From Trematomus loennbergii (lineage: Eukaryota; Chordata; Actinopteri; Perciformes; Nototheniidae), in the NCBI GenBank assembly GCA_012861695.1, contig JAAOOA010000523.1, positions 62,001 through 126,000 of the forward strand: a stretch of DNA of 64,000 nucleotides. The letters run 5' to 3'. The notes below the pieces were generated by a model. That model saw only the letters and a program-made list of their open reading frames with translations. It was not told the DNA's origin and made no database searches. Below, piece by piece: positions 24,250-35,345 of the stretch. Positions within the stretch are counted from its first letter, which is position 1. The number at the start of each line of letters is the position of its first letter. The translations under genes and the position numbers were made by a program.

Positions 24250-24655
24250 TCAGAGGAGCCGACGGCTCCTAACCGTAATAGTATAGCAGATCCAGCGATC
24301 CATACTCGTCATGTGCACGAGCATAGCCCTCCTCCAGCACCCGGCTCCCGCACGAGTCAACAGCAGACTCGCAGATTCGCAAATCCTGACTCGCTGCAAC
24401 ACACAGCGGATCAGACTCGTGCGGACTCGGAGCCGTAACCATATAGCAGCAGATCCAGAGATCCAGCAGACTCGTCGTCATGCACGAGTCAACAGCAGAC
24501 TCAGATTCGCAAATCCTGACTCACTGTGCAACACACAGCAGAGCAGACTCGTGCGGACTCGGAGCCGTAACCATATAGCAGCAGATCCAGAGATCCAGCA
24601 GACTCGTCGTCATGCACGAGTCAACAGCAGACTCAGATTCGCCAAATCGCAAAAT
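24250..24655. repeat. Minisatellite, ~132-bp unit, about three copies
   Basis: The phrase GAGCCGTAACCATATAGCAG recurs at ~24430 and ~24562 (period 132). Each is followed by CAGATCCAGAGATCCAGCAG and CATGCACGAGTCAACAGCAG. A more diverged copy starts near 24250. GACTCG/CGAGTC words dominate. Confidence 0.85.
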
Positions 24656-24735
24656 AACCCTTTTTTTTGTGATCAACATTTTTTATTAAAGCAAAATACA
24701 CTGTGTAGCGGAGGTTAATATAACGTCAGTTTAAT

Positions 24736-24785
24736 AGATAGATAGATAGATAGATAGTACTTTATTGATCCCAAATTGGGAAATT
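24736..24785. repeat. GATA array joined to a LINE-type 3' tail
   Basis: (GATA)n at 24736-24760 is followed by TACTTTATTGATCCCAAATT, a junction common in fish genomes as the 3' end of a retroelement. The sequence after it (24786-25127) is AT-rich with a TATA array at ~24908-24945 and shows no gene. Confidence 0.6.
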
Positions 24786-25127
24786 GTTGTTACAGCAGCA
24801 TAAAAGGCATTTTACAATAAAACAAAACTACAAATATACAAGAATAGAAAGAAAAATAAAATAAAATAGAAAATATACATGTCGAAATAGAAATATACAT
24901 GCAGATATTATATATATATATATACAAATATATATATATATATTCAAAATATATGGAATAATAATATGCTCGTGAAATGCATCAACTTTTCGGTTTCACC
25001 GATAGGATTTCTACGGTCTTGGTGATGCTGACTCATATGACTCAAATGACTCGTATGATCCGGATCTCTTCAATGACTGACTCAGAAGACCCTGAGTCCG
25101 TAAAAGGATCCGGATTTGCCATCTCTA

Positions 25128-25300
25128 CAGCCACGGACTGAACGAGACCAAAAGAATCAAGGAGATTTAAAAAGTCCCTAACCAGAGGTTTGGACTCGCA
25201 ACACACATGGACATTGAAGTCTCCGGAGATAAATACTCCTGTTGTGCTGCTGTGTTCAGACTCAAGTCCTGTGTGTGATGCCACATTCAGGACATTCAGT
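25128..25300 (-). pseudogene. L2-like LINE endonuclease scrap
   Basis: The minus frame shows GVFISGDFNVHVCC and DFLNLLDSFGLVQSV, the same family as 41338-42090 (GDFNVHVCC, NLLDSFGLIQSV). Both ends are lost in repeat sequence. Confidence 0.75.
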
Positions 25301-26590
25301 GTCCTTTTTTTAACAGAAGACCGTTGCTAGAAGCTGCAGCTAGACTGCAGAAGCATTAGTTTTTTGTTTTTGAGGATGGAACAACTTCACAACAGATATA
25401 CAGATGTAGCAGCTTATTTCAGACTCCAGCTTACAGCTTCCTGCCTGCTACCTGCCAGCTACCTGCCTAAGACCTGCCAAAGACCAGTATCTGGGAATGT
25501 TAAGCCCTCCCACTATTTTCCAAGAGGGCGTTGCCAGATTTTCAATTTCAGGATTTAACCAGGAGATGGCGCTTCATTCACAAATACAGAAAGACAACTT
25601 TTCATGGACTTTCAGTTTTGTTTAGAAGAGCATTTGAACACATCAATATTTTAGATCAAATAAAGTATATCTAATCTTGTAATTCAATAATATATAGTCT
25701 TTATATATTAAATAACTATGGCCAAACTAAGACTTAGTTTTTCAAAAGAGAAAATGCAGATATTATATAAAAAACTAAAGTTAAAATCTTGTTTTTAATG
25801 CCCCAAGAGCAATAAAAACACTTGGTAAAAAATCCTGAGTGAGGCTTTCATAAATTGCATTTAGCTGACGCTTTTATCCAAAGCGACTTACTATTTAATA
25901 AATGATAAATGATTATTCATAACAAATATGACTGATGTGTGATTATTATTCATGCTATATACTGATATAGGGCTAAGTAAGCAATCAATCCTGCAAATTA
26001 ACCCTTAGTTGTTCAATATATTTATTCAGACAATGTGAGTAGAAATACAGAAATTCTGCTCCCACCTAAGGCCAACGTTGCAATATTACAACATTTCCCT
26101 AAAAACTTACCAAAACGTAAACATTTTTAAAACTCTTTCATTTCTGCTCCAGAGGCTATACAACAACATCTGAAAGGTCAAAAAAACAAACAGGGCTAGA
26201 CAGCCATTTGTAACATATGGGAGAATGGTGAAAAGAACCAACTGGACTGGGACCAATGGGAAAATGCCTCTTCCCCTCAATGTGAAGCAAAAGATTGAGT
26301 CCTATGTTTCCAATCGGTTCCCAAATGTGAACATTATTTTGTATTTTTATTAAATTTGACAATGTCAATTTCACTTTCCACTATGTACAGGTATCTTGGG
26401 TCAGTCTTGTCTTCCAAAAATCAGGAAGTAAAGTCAAGATGTGAACTCAACACGTAGTCACTCAGAGGGGGGTACTAATTTTTTCAAATGCATATAGGCA
26501 ATGCCATCCATTTACATGTACTGTACTGCTCTTTCAGTCAAGAATTTGAATTTGAATGGGATGGGGAGACGCTCTGCCAACACTGACCCA
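25301..26590. other. No gene seen; dispersed repeat fragments
   Basis: 25855-25893 is a further copy of the GCATTTAGCTGACGC/TATCCAAAGCGACTTAC repeat. 26334-26386 is nearly identical to 28778-28830, and both run towards ACAGGTATCTTGGGTCAG, the tail of the Tc1-like fragment family. Confidence 0.5.
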
Positions 26591-26897
26591 ATCTTCTGCT
26601 CCTTACAACCCACTGCCTGTGTTTTAACATGTTTTAACATGTTCTTTTGTTTTGTTTTGTTTTAATGTTCTGTATTTTAAATTGTTTTATTTAAGTATCC
26701 CAGTAATGTATGTTGCATGTTTTAAATGTATTGTATTTACTTGTTTAAAATGAAATGTGTTTTAGATTGACTTTTAAAATCTGTCCAGGGACTAACTACA
26801 GATGAAAAATAGCCTCTTGGCTAACTCTGGCACATTTACAGAAATGTTCATTAATGTGCACTGTCCCTGTTAAATAAATGAATAAATAAATAAAAAC
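26591..26897 (+). mobile_element. LINE 3' tail with (AAATA)n
   Basis: Contains CTGTCCAGGGACTAACTACA, GGCTAACTCTGGCACATTTA and GTGCACTGTCCCTGTTAAAT, and ends in AAATAAATGAATAAATAAAT. This matches the frequent 3' UTR of fish non-LTR elements. No coding part remains. Confidence 0.55.
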
Positions 26898-28868
26898 ACC
26901 ATTGCCACCGGTCATTCCAGTGCCAGTGGTCACTCCAGGGTCGGCGAGACGTGTGGGATTAAAAATTCATTCGCAGAAATGTAAAGTGATCTAACTAAGT
27001 TCTATTCATATTCTTGACGGGAAGAGCAGTGTAAATGGGTGGCCTATATGCATTTGAAAAGCAATATAAATCACACAGTTAGTATACAATAGGCTTTAAA
27101 AGCACCATCGATAACCATTGCCCTTCTCCAATTCAAACCATGTACTATGTACAGGTATCTTGGGTCAGTCTTGTCTTCCAAAAATCAGGAAGTAAAGTCC
27201 CTGGTTTGTGACAAGATGTGAAGTCAACAGGTATTCACTCAGAGGGGGGTAGGTACTAAATGCCACCCATTTACATGTAGGCAAACAAAGTCAAAAATCA
27301 ACATACAGTAGGGGGGTGGGGGATGGTGAACGGTATGGTCAATGTTTGTAAACACAATCCCCAGGATGTGTCCTAATCAAACCAAAATAGAAAATGCAGA
27401 TATTACACTCATAAAAGAAATGGTAGACATATCAGTACTCTTAGTGCCAAGTTGTCTCAGACAATCTGCATTTCCTAATGTGGGACAGTTCTGTGCAAAA
27501 TGTGGGACACTGAAAAGTCTATGTTAAAAAGCCTCAGTCACCTTAATTCATGTAATAAAAACATCTCAGGTCAGTAACACTGAAAAGCTAAATGTGCAAT
27601 ACCATGTTCAGCTATGTTACTATTTATAATGTTATTGTTGTTACAACAGAAGATGTTTTTCTTTATATTGAAGTTAAATGCATCAATCTGGTGCACTTTG
27701 AGGCAAAATTAAGAGATTTATGGATACCGCTGGAAAAAGCTGCAGTACATATGCCGAGCCTGTACGTAGCGCTGTAACTTCCTCCACAAAAGCAGCCTTC
27801 TGTTTATTCAACGTGGTGGGGGCCGAGGGAACCGGGCAGAGTTTTTCGCCGGTCAACGTGTGTTAAAGTTTAAATCTTCCTTATTGAGCTTTAAAACAAA
27901 TGAATAACGACTATATATAATAATAAAATACACGGAGCCTGGCCTCTCTTTGTCCTCCCTCTCTTCTGACAGCGTCAGTGTCTGTCTCATGCAGCAGCTG
28001 ATCCAGTAATGAGTGACCCGGCCGACAGTAAAAATAAACATTTATAACTAGTTTAGGTTGTTTGAGAGGTAATTAAAATAGCTAAGGGTGATGATCTGAC
28101 TTGAAGTGTGTGTTTTCCTCCTCCGCTGCATCACAGCATATACTGTACAGCACTTTGGCAACTGAAGATGTTTTTCTTTATATTGAAGTTAAATGCATCA
28201 ATCTGGTGCACTTTGAGGGCAAAATTAAGAGATTTATGGATACAGCTCTCAACACTCATATGAAACAGAACTGTTATAATAATGATGAGAAACTATGAAA
28301 TAAGAAATGAATCAAATTAAAATGTAATTATCATATCATATATTATATAGTGTATTGTATTATTAAGTAATATCATACATTAACCCCATTATAGCAGATG
28401 CCACATTGAATGGATGAACACATGTATGCATCAATAATTACAACAGAGTATTTCTAAATACAAGCTGTAAAAATACTTATATGTATTTAATACTAATAAC
28501 ATAATGATTAATTTCAGATGATAATACTTTTCAGTGTCTGTCTCATGCAGCAGCTGATCCAGTAATGAGTGACCCGGCCGACAGTAAAAATAAACATTTA
28601 TAACTAGTTTAGGTGTTTGAGAGGTAATTGAAATAGCTAAGGGTGATGATCTGACTTGAAGTGTGTGTTTTGCTCCTCCCGCTGCATCACAGCTGTGTAT
28701 ATCACCATTCTTTAATTAAATGTTTGATAAGTGCATGCAGATCACAGTAAGTAAAACACGTACACAGATACATTATTTTGTATTTTTATTAAATTTGACA
28801 ATGTCAATTTCACTTTCCACTATGTCCACCGTTATTTTGCACAACCAATGGCAGAACTTTATTGAGGC
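26898..28868. repeat. Interleaved direct duplications, no gene seen
   Basis: Module A (GAAGATGTTTTTCTTTATAT ... GCATCAATCTGGTGCACTTT) occurs at ~27648-27730 and ~28158-28243. Module B (GTGTCTGTCTCATGCAGCAG ... GGTGATGATCTGACTTGAAG) occurs at ~27970-28135 and ~28533-28693. The order A-B-A-B implies one tandem duplication of about 0.5 kb followed by insertions. No ORF of note. Confidence 0.8.
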
Positions 28869-28869
28869 C

Positions 28870-29030
28870 TGTAATTAGTCGACTACAGGTATCTTGGGTC
28901 AGTCTTCCAAAAATCCTGTATCGCTTGCATCAGCTCCTGCTTCGAGCCTGGTTTAGCCTCCTTCCGAATGAAGTCTTTCATCAAGTGCCAGACCAACTCG
29001 ATGGGATTCAAATCCGGAGATTCGGGTGGA
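28870..29030 (-). pseudogene. Tc1/mariner transposase C-terminus
   Basis: The minus strand encodes [20 protein letters not shown], then [17 protein letters not shown], ending in a stop. 'SPDLNPIE..W' is the signature around the third catalytic acidic residue of Tc1 DD34E transposases. Only the last ~55 residues survive. Confidence 0.9.
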
Positions 29031-29074
29031 GTTTTAACCCAGTTTTACGGTGGCCCGGAAGTGCAAGACACTAC

Positions 29075-29228
29075 AGCATTTCACAAAACACACAGCATTT
29101 CAGAAAACACAACAGCATTTCAGAAAACGCCGCAGCATTTCAGAAAACGCCGCAGCATTTCACAAAACACAACAGCATTTCACAAACACAACAGCATTTC
29201 ACAAAACACAACAGCATTTCAGAAAGGC
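29075..29228 (+). repeat. 20-bp minisatellite ACAGCATTTCA(C/G)AAAAC(A/G)C
   Basis: About eight copies of a 19-20-base unit. Two variants (CACAAAACACA and CAGAAAACGCC) alternate in blocks. It sits between the Tc1 scrap and the truncated 5' end of the BEL/Pao element. Open frames through it are repeat artefacts. Confidence 0.95.
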
Positions 29229-29329
29229 ACTGTCTTCGCCAGCTATCAGCCCATGACTACGCGTACTCCATTTATGGCACTGCGTCTCATTCAAGCGCCA
29301 GTCACCATTCTGAAACCTCGGTCCTAACT

Positions 29330-30289
29330 GCAAAAAGGGCTGATGCAGCCGCAGAGCTTGCTGCAAAGGAGGCTCAATATAAAGTAATGGAAAAAGAAAT
29401 AAAGCAAAAGGAAGAATAAGAATGATGGAGGAGAAACTACACATGCAGAAGTCTAAATTAGAGGGTCTACAAGCAGAAAGGGAAATGAAGGCTGCTCGTG
29501 CCAGACTGGAGATCTACGACAGAGAAATCAGACAGGAAACTGATAGACAGTCTACACAGCAGAACATGAGACATATCCCTTTCAGCCCTTCTATAAATTG
29601 TCAAAACCCTCACATTACGGCACCAACACCCACTACTGATGTGTCCTGTTTGGCCCAACCAATAAAAGACAGCATAGCCATAAACAGACTCCAATGCCAA
29701 TACCCACAGTCTTTAGTGGAGACCCACTCCTCTCATTGAATGGAGAATGTCATTCATGTCACTCGTGGACCGAACGGGCATTTCTTCAGCTGATGAACTT
29801 TGCCATCTAAAGAAACATGTCAGTGGCCCTGCTCACAAATGCCTGAAGGAACATTCTATCTAAATGATGAACAGGCATACATAGATGCGTGGAATAAGCT
29901 CAATCAACGCTTTGGGCAGCCATTTGTGATCCAAAGAGCTCTCAGGGAGAAGCTGTCAAAATGGCAGAAAATACAACCCAAAGACGCTGAAGGGTTAAGA
30001 ACATTTTTCTGACTTCCTAAATGCCTGCCTGCAAAGCATGCCCCATGTGAAGGGTCTAGAAATTCTAAATGACTGTGAAGAAAACCAAAAGCTAATCCAG
30101 AAAATTCCTGATTGGTTAGCAGCACGTTGGATTCGCCAGGTTACAATCGCTCTCATGGAAGGTAAAGAGTTTCCCACCTTTGAGGATTTCACTCACTTTG
30201 TGTCATTAGAGTCAGAGATAGCATGCAACCCAGTCACTTCTCTACATGCTCATATGACAAAACAGGCATTAAGGAAACAAGGGAAATAA
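29330..30289 (+). pseudogene. BEL/Pao gag (coiled coil and capsid-like domain)
   Basis: A charged heptad-like stretch (RADAAAELAAKEAQYKVMEK to ~29560) is followed by a proline-rich linker and, from ~29800, a capsid-like domain with AYIDAWNKLNQRFGQP, LSKWQKIQPKDAEGL and WLAARWIRQV, as in the Pao Gag domain (DUF1759). A stop near 29416 and frame changes near 29740 and 30010 break it. It would form particles in the intact element. Confidence 0.8.
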
Positions 30290-30347
30290 AGCAAATGTCT
30301 TCAGCACGCAAACTGCCATAAACAGTGAAAAACCAAGGCCCCCCTGC

Positions 30348-31094
30348 ATGTGGTGCAAAGATGACAAGCATCAACTGCCCAAGTCCCTGGAGGATCGACG
30401 AACATATGTAAAAGATAATAAGCTGTGTTACGGCTGCATGAAGCCAGGTCACGGCACAAAGGAATGTCGTCACCGCCACACTTGTGATGTATGTCAGAGA
30501 AGGCACCCTACCCGTCTCCACGATGAGAACTTCAGAAGACGTGAAAATCAAGAAAGATCTGTTTTCACTGTGAACACAGCTCTTAATAGTGAAAATGAAA
30601 CCAGAGCAGGTACGGTACTCAACGTCACTGGAGGCAGTCAGACAGGCATCACTTCCATGATCGAACAGCTTGTCTATGTATTATTAGATACTCAAAGCGA
30701 CAGTACCTTCATAGACCAAGAGGTAAGCAATGAACTACAAGCCGACACCTATCCTGTGAAACTGAAACTTACCACCATGCTTGGAAAGAACATGATTACG
30801 ACGAGTGAAAGAGTGTCTGGACTCCGTGTGCGAGGCTTTAATTCCTGCTTGCACATCGACCTTCCTCATTCTTACACAAGAGACTGTATTCTTGCGAATC
30901 GTGATCATATTCCCACTCATGACACAGCAAAGCAATGGTCTCACTTAACAGCAATCACAGATAACATGCCACCTCTCCTCAGCTGTGATGTCGGACTCCT
31001 AATCGGGTACAACTGTCCCAGAGCACTGACACCCAGACAGGTGTTAACAGGAAAAGACAACGAGCCCTTTGCCATCCTGACAGATTTGGGGTGA
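30348..31094 (+). pseudogene. BEL/Pao zinc knuckles and aspartic protease
   Basis: A 248-codon open frame. Residues 27-60 contain CYGCMKPGHGTKECRHRHTC then CQRRHPTRLH, the paired knuckles typical of Pao. Around residue 110 LLDTQSDSTFID is the protease active-site region (DTQS in place of DTGS), followed by a DUF1758-like body (HIDLPHSYTRDC, LLIGYNCP). The first methionine is internal to the original polyprotein. Confidence 0.85.
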
Positions 31095-31187
31095 AGCATT
31101 GTAGGCTGCTCAACACCGTCTCACGAGAAATCTGAGTCCAGCCTGTGTCACAGAGTTACGGTAAAGGAACTCCCTCCAATTACGCCG

Positions 31188-32104
31188 ATGGATGTGATAG
31201 GCGCCCTGGAGTCAGACTTTAAGGACACAAAAGGAGATGACAAAACTCTCACAAGAGGATCTTGTTTTCCTTGGAAACTCAAAGACGGCATAAGGAAAAA
31301 TGACAAGGGACATTATGAGATACCTCTGCCCTTCAAGCAACGGCCACAATTACCTGATAACAAAAAACTTGCTGAAATCAGGCTCTGTCATCTACGACGA
31401 AAGTTCTGCAGAGATGAGAAATACAAAAAAAATACACAACATTCATGAAAGAAATCATTGAGAGAGATGATGTCGAAAAAGTAAACGAAAACGGAACTCA
31501 TGGTGAAAAATTGTACATTCCCCATCATGGCATCTACCACCCTAAAAAGGCACAGGCGCTGCAAACAAAGACCACAGAAACGATGAGTCTTGTCGTCCGT
31601 CTGTCAAAGTTTTCGTCATGGTCCCGAGCCATCAAAGCTGTGGCCCGCCTTCTGCGACGAGCTAAACACATCAAGTCAGGAGGTCATGCTACAGTGAGCG
31701 AACTGGAAAATGCTGAACGTGTCATAATCCAAGATCTGCAAAGTCAAACATATGAGAAAGAAATAAGACTGTTAAAGAAAGGAAGTCAACTACAGTGTTG
31801 CAACAAATTAAACGACCTTGTTGTTTTTCTGGACACAGATGGTATTCTCAAGGTGGGAGGAAGACTCCACCATTCATCACTCGCTGACTCAGTCAAGCAC
31901 CCAAAGGTCATCCCTAAAGAGCACCACGTGACGAAGCTGATAATAGCTCACAACCATGAGAAAACAAAGCACCAGATAAAGACTGTCAGGAGTGTTTTGA
32001 ACACTACTCTGTCCCTTTCCCATGATAGACTCAATGACGCTTCACTACGGACTCTACTCTATGAAGCCATGTCAAGTCAACAGTCGTCCCCTCACTGTGG
32101 ATAA
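31188..32104 (+). pseudogene. BEL/Pao pol remnant without reverse transcriptase
   Basis: 31188-31448 matches the region just upstream of the polymerase (CFPWKLKDG, YEIPLPFKQRPQLPDNKKLA). From 31448 it jumps to YIPHHGIYHPKK and then SGGHATVSELENAERVII and LKVGGRLHHSSL, the region before integrase. About 1.5 kb or more expected for RT and RNase H is absent, and integrase stops after an HxxxH-like EHHVTKLIIAHNH. The joins look like deletions, not splicing. Confidence 0.75.
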
Positions 32105-32552
32105 CTTAAACAGTCCCGACAGCTTAGAACCACTCACCCCAAATCACTTGATCAACATGAAATCCGGCACAGCACTGCCCCCACCTGGTGAGTTCCCAAG
32201 AGAGGACTTGTACGGAGCAAAAAGGTGGCGTCGTGTACAGTATCTGAGAGAGCAGTTCTGGAGTCGCTGGAAACAGGAATATCTTCACAACATCTCACAA
32301 GACAGCGCTGGCACACGCCAAAGAGAACCTTCTAGTCGGTGATATAGTGATGGACATGGATGAACTGTCACCAAGAAGTGAATGGAGACTAGCAAGAGTC
32401 TTAGAGTCTGTCAGCGGTAAGGATGGATTTGTGAGGAGAGTGAAAAGCTCAGTTGGAGGTAAGAGACTGAACAAGAAGGGTGAGCGCCTTGGTAAACCTT
32501 CCATATTGGAGCGCCCAGTGCAGAAGCTGGTTCTTTTGTTAGAAGCTTCTTA
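32100..32552 (+). pseudogene. BEL/Pao pol C-terminal domain
   Basis: One frame gives NSRPLT, PLTPNHLINMKSG and WRRVQYLREQFWSRWKQEYL. The next gives GDIVMDMDELSPRSEWRLAR and a stop at ~32552. This is the DUF5641 tail of Pao polyproteins. A frameshift at ~32310 separates the two. A purine-rich tract (AAAGAGGGGA) at ~32566 fits the element's polypurine primer. Confidence 0.8.
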
Positions 32553-32576
32553 AGCTGATGACTGCAAAGAGGGGAT

Positions 32577-34053
32577 GTTGCATTGTTTTTGTTGCTTTCG
32601 TTGCAATTTTATATATATCTTAACCTGTTACGCACCGCCCCCCCGGTACTGGGCGGATAACGCGTCATTTGCAGGAAACAACGTCTAAGGAATCTTAATA
32701 TTTAATAAACTATGAATGTTTTATATCCATGTAACGGGAAGAAACTCAGCTAACTGATCTTTTAAAAAAATTTTTTTTAAAAATGCTCCCACAATGCTAA
32801 CACTCAGCCTCTGAATTAGTCACGAGCGAAAAAATGTAACCTATAACTGCACCTAAACTCACTCATAACTCCCTTATTACTTATCCTAGATGCACAGCCA
32901 ACCCCTCGATTAGCATCTCCTGGAGACACAGAATCGTTTGGTGCCCACCACAACACTCAGTGATAAAGATTTGCGACGCTATAAACGAAAGCGTACATCA
33001 GAACATGTGGAGCTAGGTAGCTAGAAACGCTAACATGGTTTACCTTGGTCAAAACTGGTCTTCAATGGCATTAAAACGATAAAAAAAACGATGCTGCAGT
33101 TAATCCATAGGTTAATCCAATGTGTCTGTGTCCTCTTTGAAATTATTTCTGATAATCCATAAGCAATAAAACTGCTTTTTCGTTTCCAAATGTCAGAGCA
33201 AGAGATCGCTTCACTCTGGTGCAAACCTGCATGCGGGAAGCCCCCACCGTTTGTTTTCACAACGAGTGTGTGGGGGCCTCCCCTTCGATTCTATTGGCTC
33301 TAACGGTCAGAAAGAGGTGTCAACCATCCAACTCGACCAAGGGGGGCCAGAGATATGGAAAGAAAACCATTTTCACCCAAATCACCTCAGAGGTGGAGTG
33401 GTTTTGGCTAAACCTCTCTAAAAAGGTCAAATGTCACTTGTTTTGCATCAATCTTGATACAGGGTACTTATTATATGTTGTACTTTGGATTCCTAAAGCT
33501 TTCAGTCTACTAACCCATCATCCAAGGGTAGTTTTCACTATAAGTAAAAAAGAATTTTTGGACGGACACTATAATTTACAGTTTTTTACTATGTAAAATC
33601 TGAATTTTCTTTAAAATAAAAAACATTTATATTGATTCTGACACTTCTACATCCAACTCACAGATGTAACCTTGCTTTGATAAAAGAAATTATTCATATA
33701 ACCCTTTTAGAAGTTAAGTTGTAGTCATTTGTTTTGGGCATGTCATTTTCGAGCCTGAAACATGAAAAACAGGCTTGGTGCTTAACAGGTTAAATGTAAT
33801 TTAGGTTAACTTCCTGTTTCATTTGTATGCTTTTATTTGAAGGCGAGATACATGTTTGACAGGAAGTTGTTGTGGCATTAGAAACAACTTGACGGAGAAA
33901 GTAATATCTTCTATGTAACGGCGGAGAAAGAGAAGAACGGACTGTATGTTTAAATGTTAGCACCCCCCGAAGAAGCTCAAGCTCTTACGTTGGGTCTGGA
34001 GTTCAAATAAATTCTAATTCATCAGTAAAGTCTACGACCATAATTCGGAGGGA
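32577..34053 (+). mobile_element. Probable BEL/Pao 3' LTR interrupted by a TTAA element
   Basis: The sequence after the polypurine-like tract starts TGTTGCATTG and, once the TTAA insertion is removed, runs to about 34053 (TCTACGACCA), with AATAAA at ~34007. TG...CA ends and position after pol suggest an LTR, but no 5' LTR is available for comparison. Confidence 0.45.
32624..33789 (+). mobile_element. piggyBac-like non-autonomous element, 1.17 kb
   Basis: Flanked by TTAA at 32620-32623 and 33790-33793. Left end CCTGTTACGCACC, right end GGTGCTTAACAGG. A relative occupies 1-305. No transposase frame. It sits in the presumed Pao LTR and is therefore younger. Confidence 0.8.
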
Positions 34054-34209
34054 AATGCTACAGTAACAAAGTACGTTTACTTAAGTACTGTACTGCTCCA
34101 CTCCCATTCAGGCAAATAGTGTACTTTATACTGCGCTACATTTATTTGATAACTTTAGTAACTTTGAAGATTCAGAACAATTAAAAATATAATAAACACA
34201 TATTTGATC

Positions 34210-34756
34210 ATGTATTATTCAAGCGGCAAACTCTGGGGAAGAGCCGGGACGCCAATACGGAAGTGCCACAAACTGCAGTTCATATATTGGCCGATAGGCG
34301 ATGACTGCAGAAAGGAGCAATTTCCATAGACCCCCATGTTAAAATGCCAAATTTTACAGCAGAAAAAAACATGTTTCTACCCCTGGATGCAATAAATATT
34401 ATTATAGATATAGTTAGATTCCACCTTCATGATTATGAATCTGTGAGTGAATTGTTTTCTAACGCGACCCTTTTATTTATTAGGTCTTAAAGTTTTGCAT
34501 AAATTAGGGCGTGGTCACTTTGATGGACAGGTTCGTGCCTCACTGTCAGCTAACAGCAACTTGTCCACTCTGCTAGGCTACAACGTTAGTTAGTTGTAGT
34601 TACTGTACTTGACCCTTTAGCCGTGTTCGTGGTGATTGTGCCTTTTAGGGAATATTGTTACAAATGCCAGACAATTAAAATGTCGTGCTGTGCGCTTGAA
34701 TGTAGTAACAGAACTTCCAAGAAGTCTAAAATTATAATATTATACATGTTCAATCT
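34210..34756 (+). other. Repeat with a THAP-like protein start
   Basis: At 34679 an ATG opens MSCCALECSNRTSKKSK, resembling the first zinc-coordinating residues of a THAP domain (C..C near the N-terminus, then SNR), as used by P/Kolobok transposases and host THAP proteins. It is cut after about 20 codons by the 3' end of the L2-like LINE. Upstream sequence (ACGCCAATACGGAAGTGCCA) looks like repeat. Too short to be sure. Confidence 0.35.
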
Positions 34757-35345
34757 TAATCTCAATCTTAATTTATTTATATAGCACATTTAAAACAACC
34801 TTCAGTTGACCAAAGTGCTGTACAGGCAATACATATTAAATAACACAATGGGAGTACAATAATAAAACAATAAAACTAGTATTAAAAGCCAGTGCAAAGA
34901 GGTGAGTTTTTAGCTGAGATTTAAAAAGTTCAATAGACTCAGCAGTCCGGATATGTACTGGGAGGCTGTTCCACAGTCTGGGAGCTGCAACACTGAAAGC
35001 CCTGTCACCTCGGGTTTTTTTCCTGCACCGAGGAACCACCAACATATTTTGCTGAGCTGATCGCAATGCTCTAGCTGGAGCATGGCGGTGCAACAACTCA
35101 GACAGGTAATGTGGTGCCAGTCCATGCAATGATTTAAAACAACAAGTAAGTACTTGAACTGGATCCTGTAACTGACAGGAAGCCAATGAAGGTCTGCCAA
35201 AACGGGTGTGATGTGGTCATAACGTCTCTTCCTAGTAAGAAGGCGTGCAGCCGCATTTTGGACCAGCTGCAGGCGACGGATCAAACACTTATCAACACCA
35301 ATATACAGGGAGTTACAGTACTCTAAACGAGACATTATAAATAGG
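34757..35345 (-). pseudogene. L2-like LINE, fragment 4 (3' end)
   Basis: The minus strand reads SRLEYCNSLYIGV, LQLVQNAAARLLT, HITPVLADLHWLPV, then LHGLAPHYLSELL and RLWNSLP in overlapping frames with one shift near 35180. This is the conserved C-terminus of fish L2/Rex-type LINEs. The 3' UTR ends in TTTATTTATATAGCACATTT and a short AATCTT tandem tail at 34757-34775. It is the 3' end of the LINE whose other pieces lie at 36936, 41337 and 55511. Confidence 0.9.

Larger units (their letters stand above)
29330..32552 (+). mobile_element. BEL/Pao LTR retrotransposon, internally deleted
   Basis: Parts appear in BEL/Pao order: gag with a coiled coil and capsid-like domain (29330-30289), zinc knuckles and aspartic protease (30348-31094), the segment before reverse transcriptase (31188-31448), then directly the RNase H/integrase-N region (31448-31980) and the C-terminal domain (32000-32552). 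The reverse transcriptase and integrase core are missing, and several frame breaks occur. The 5' LTR is absent; a minisatellite lies there instead. It cannot be autonomous. Confidence 0.85.

Noticed and set aside
24311..24718. 135-codon frame with repeated RTRSRNHIAAD
   Set aside because: Translation of the 132-bp minisatellite; no start context or domain.
29050..29256. Frames with repeated 'HFRKT/AFQKT' words
   Set aside because: Products of the 20-bp minisatellite.
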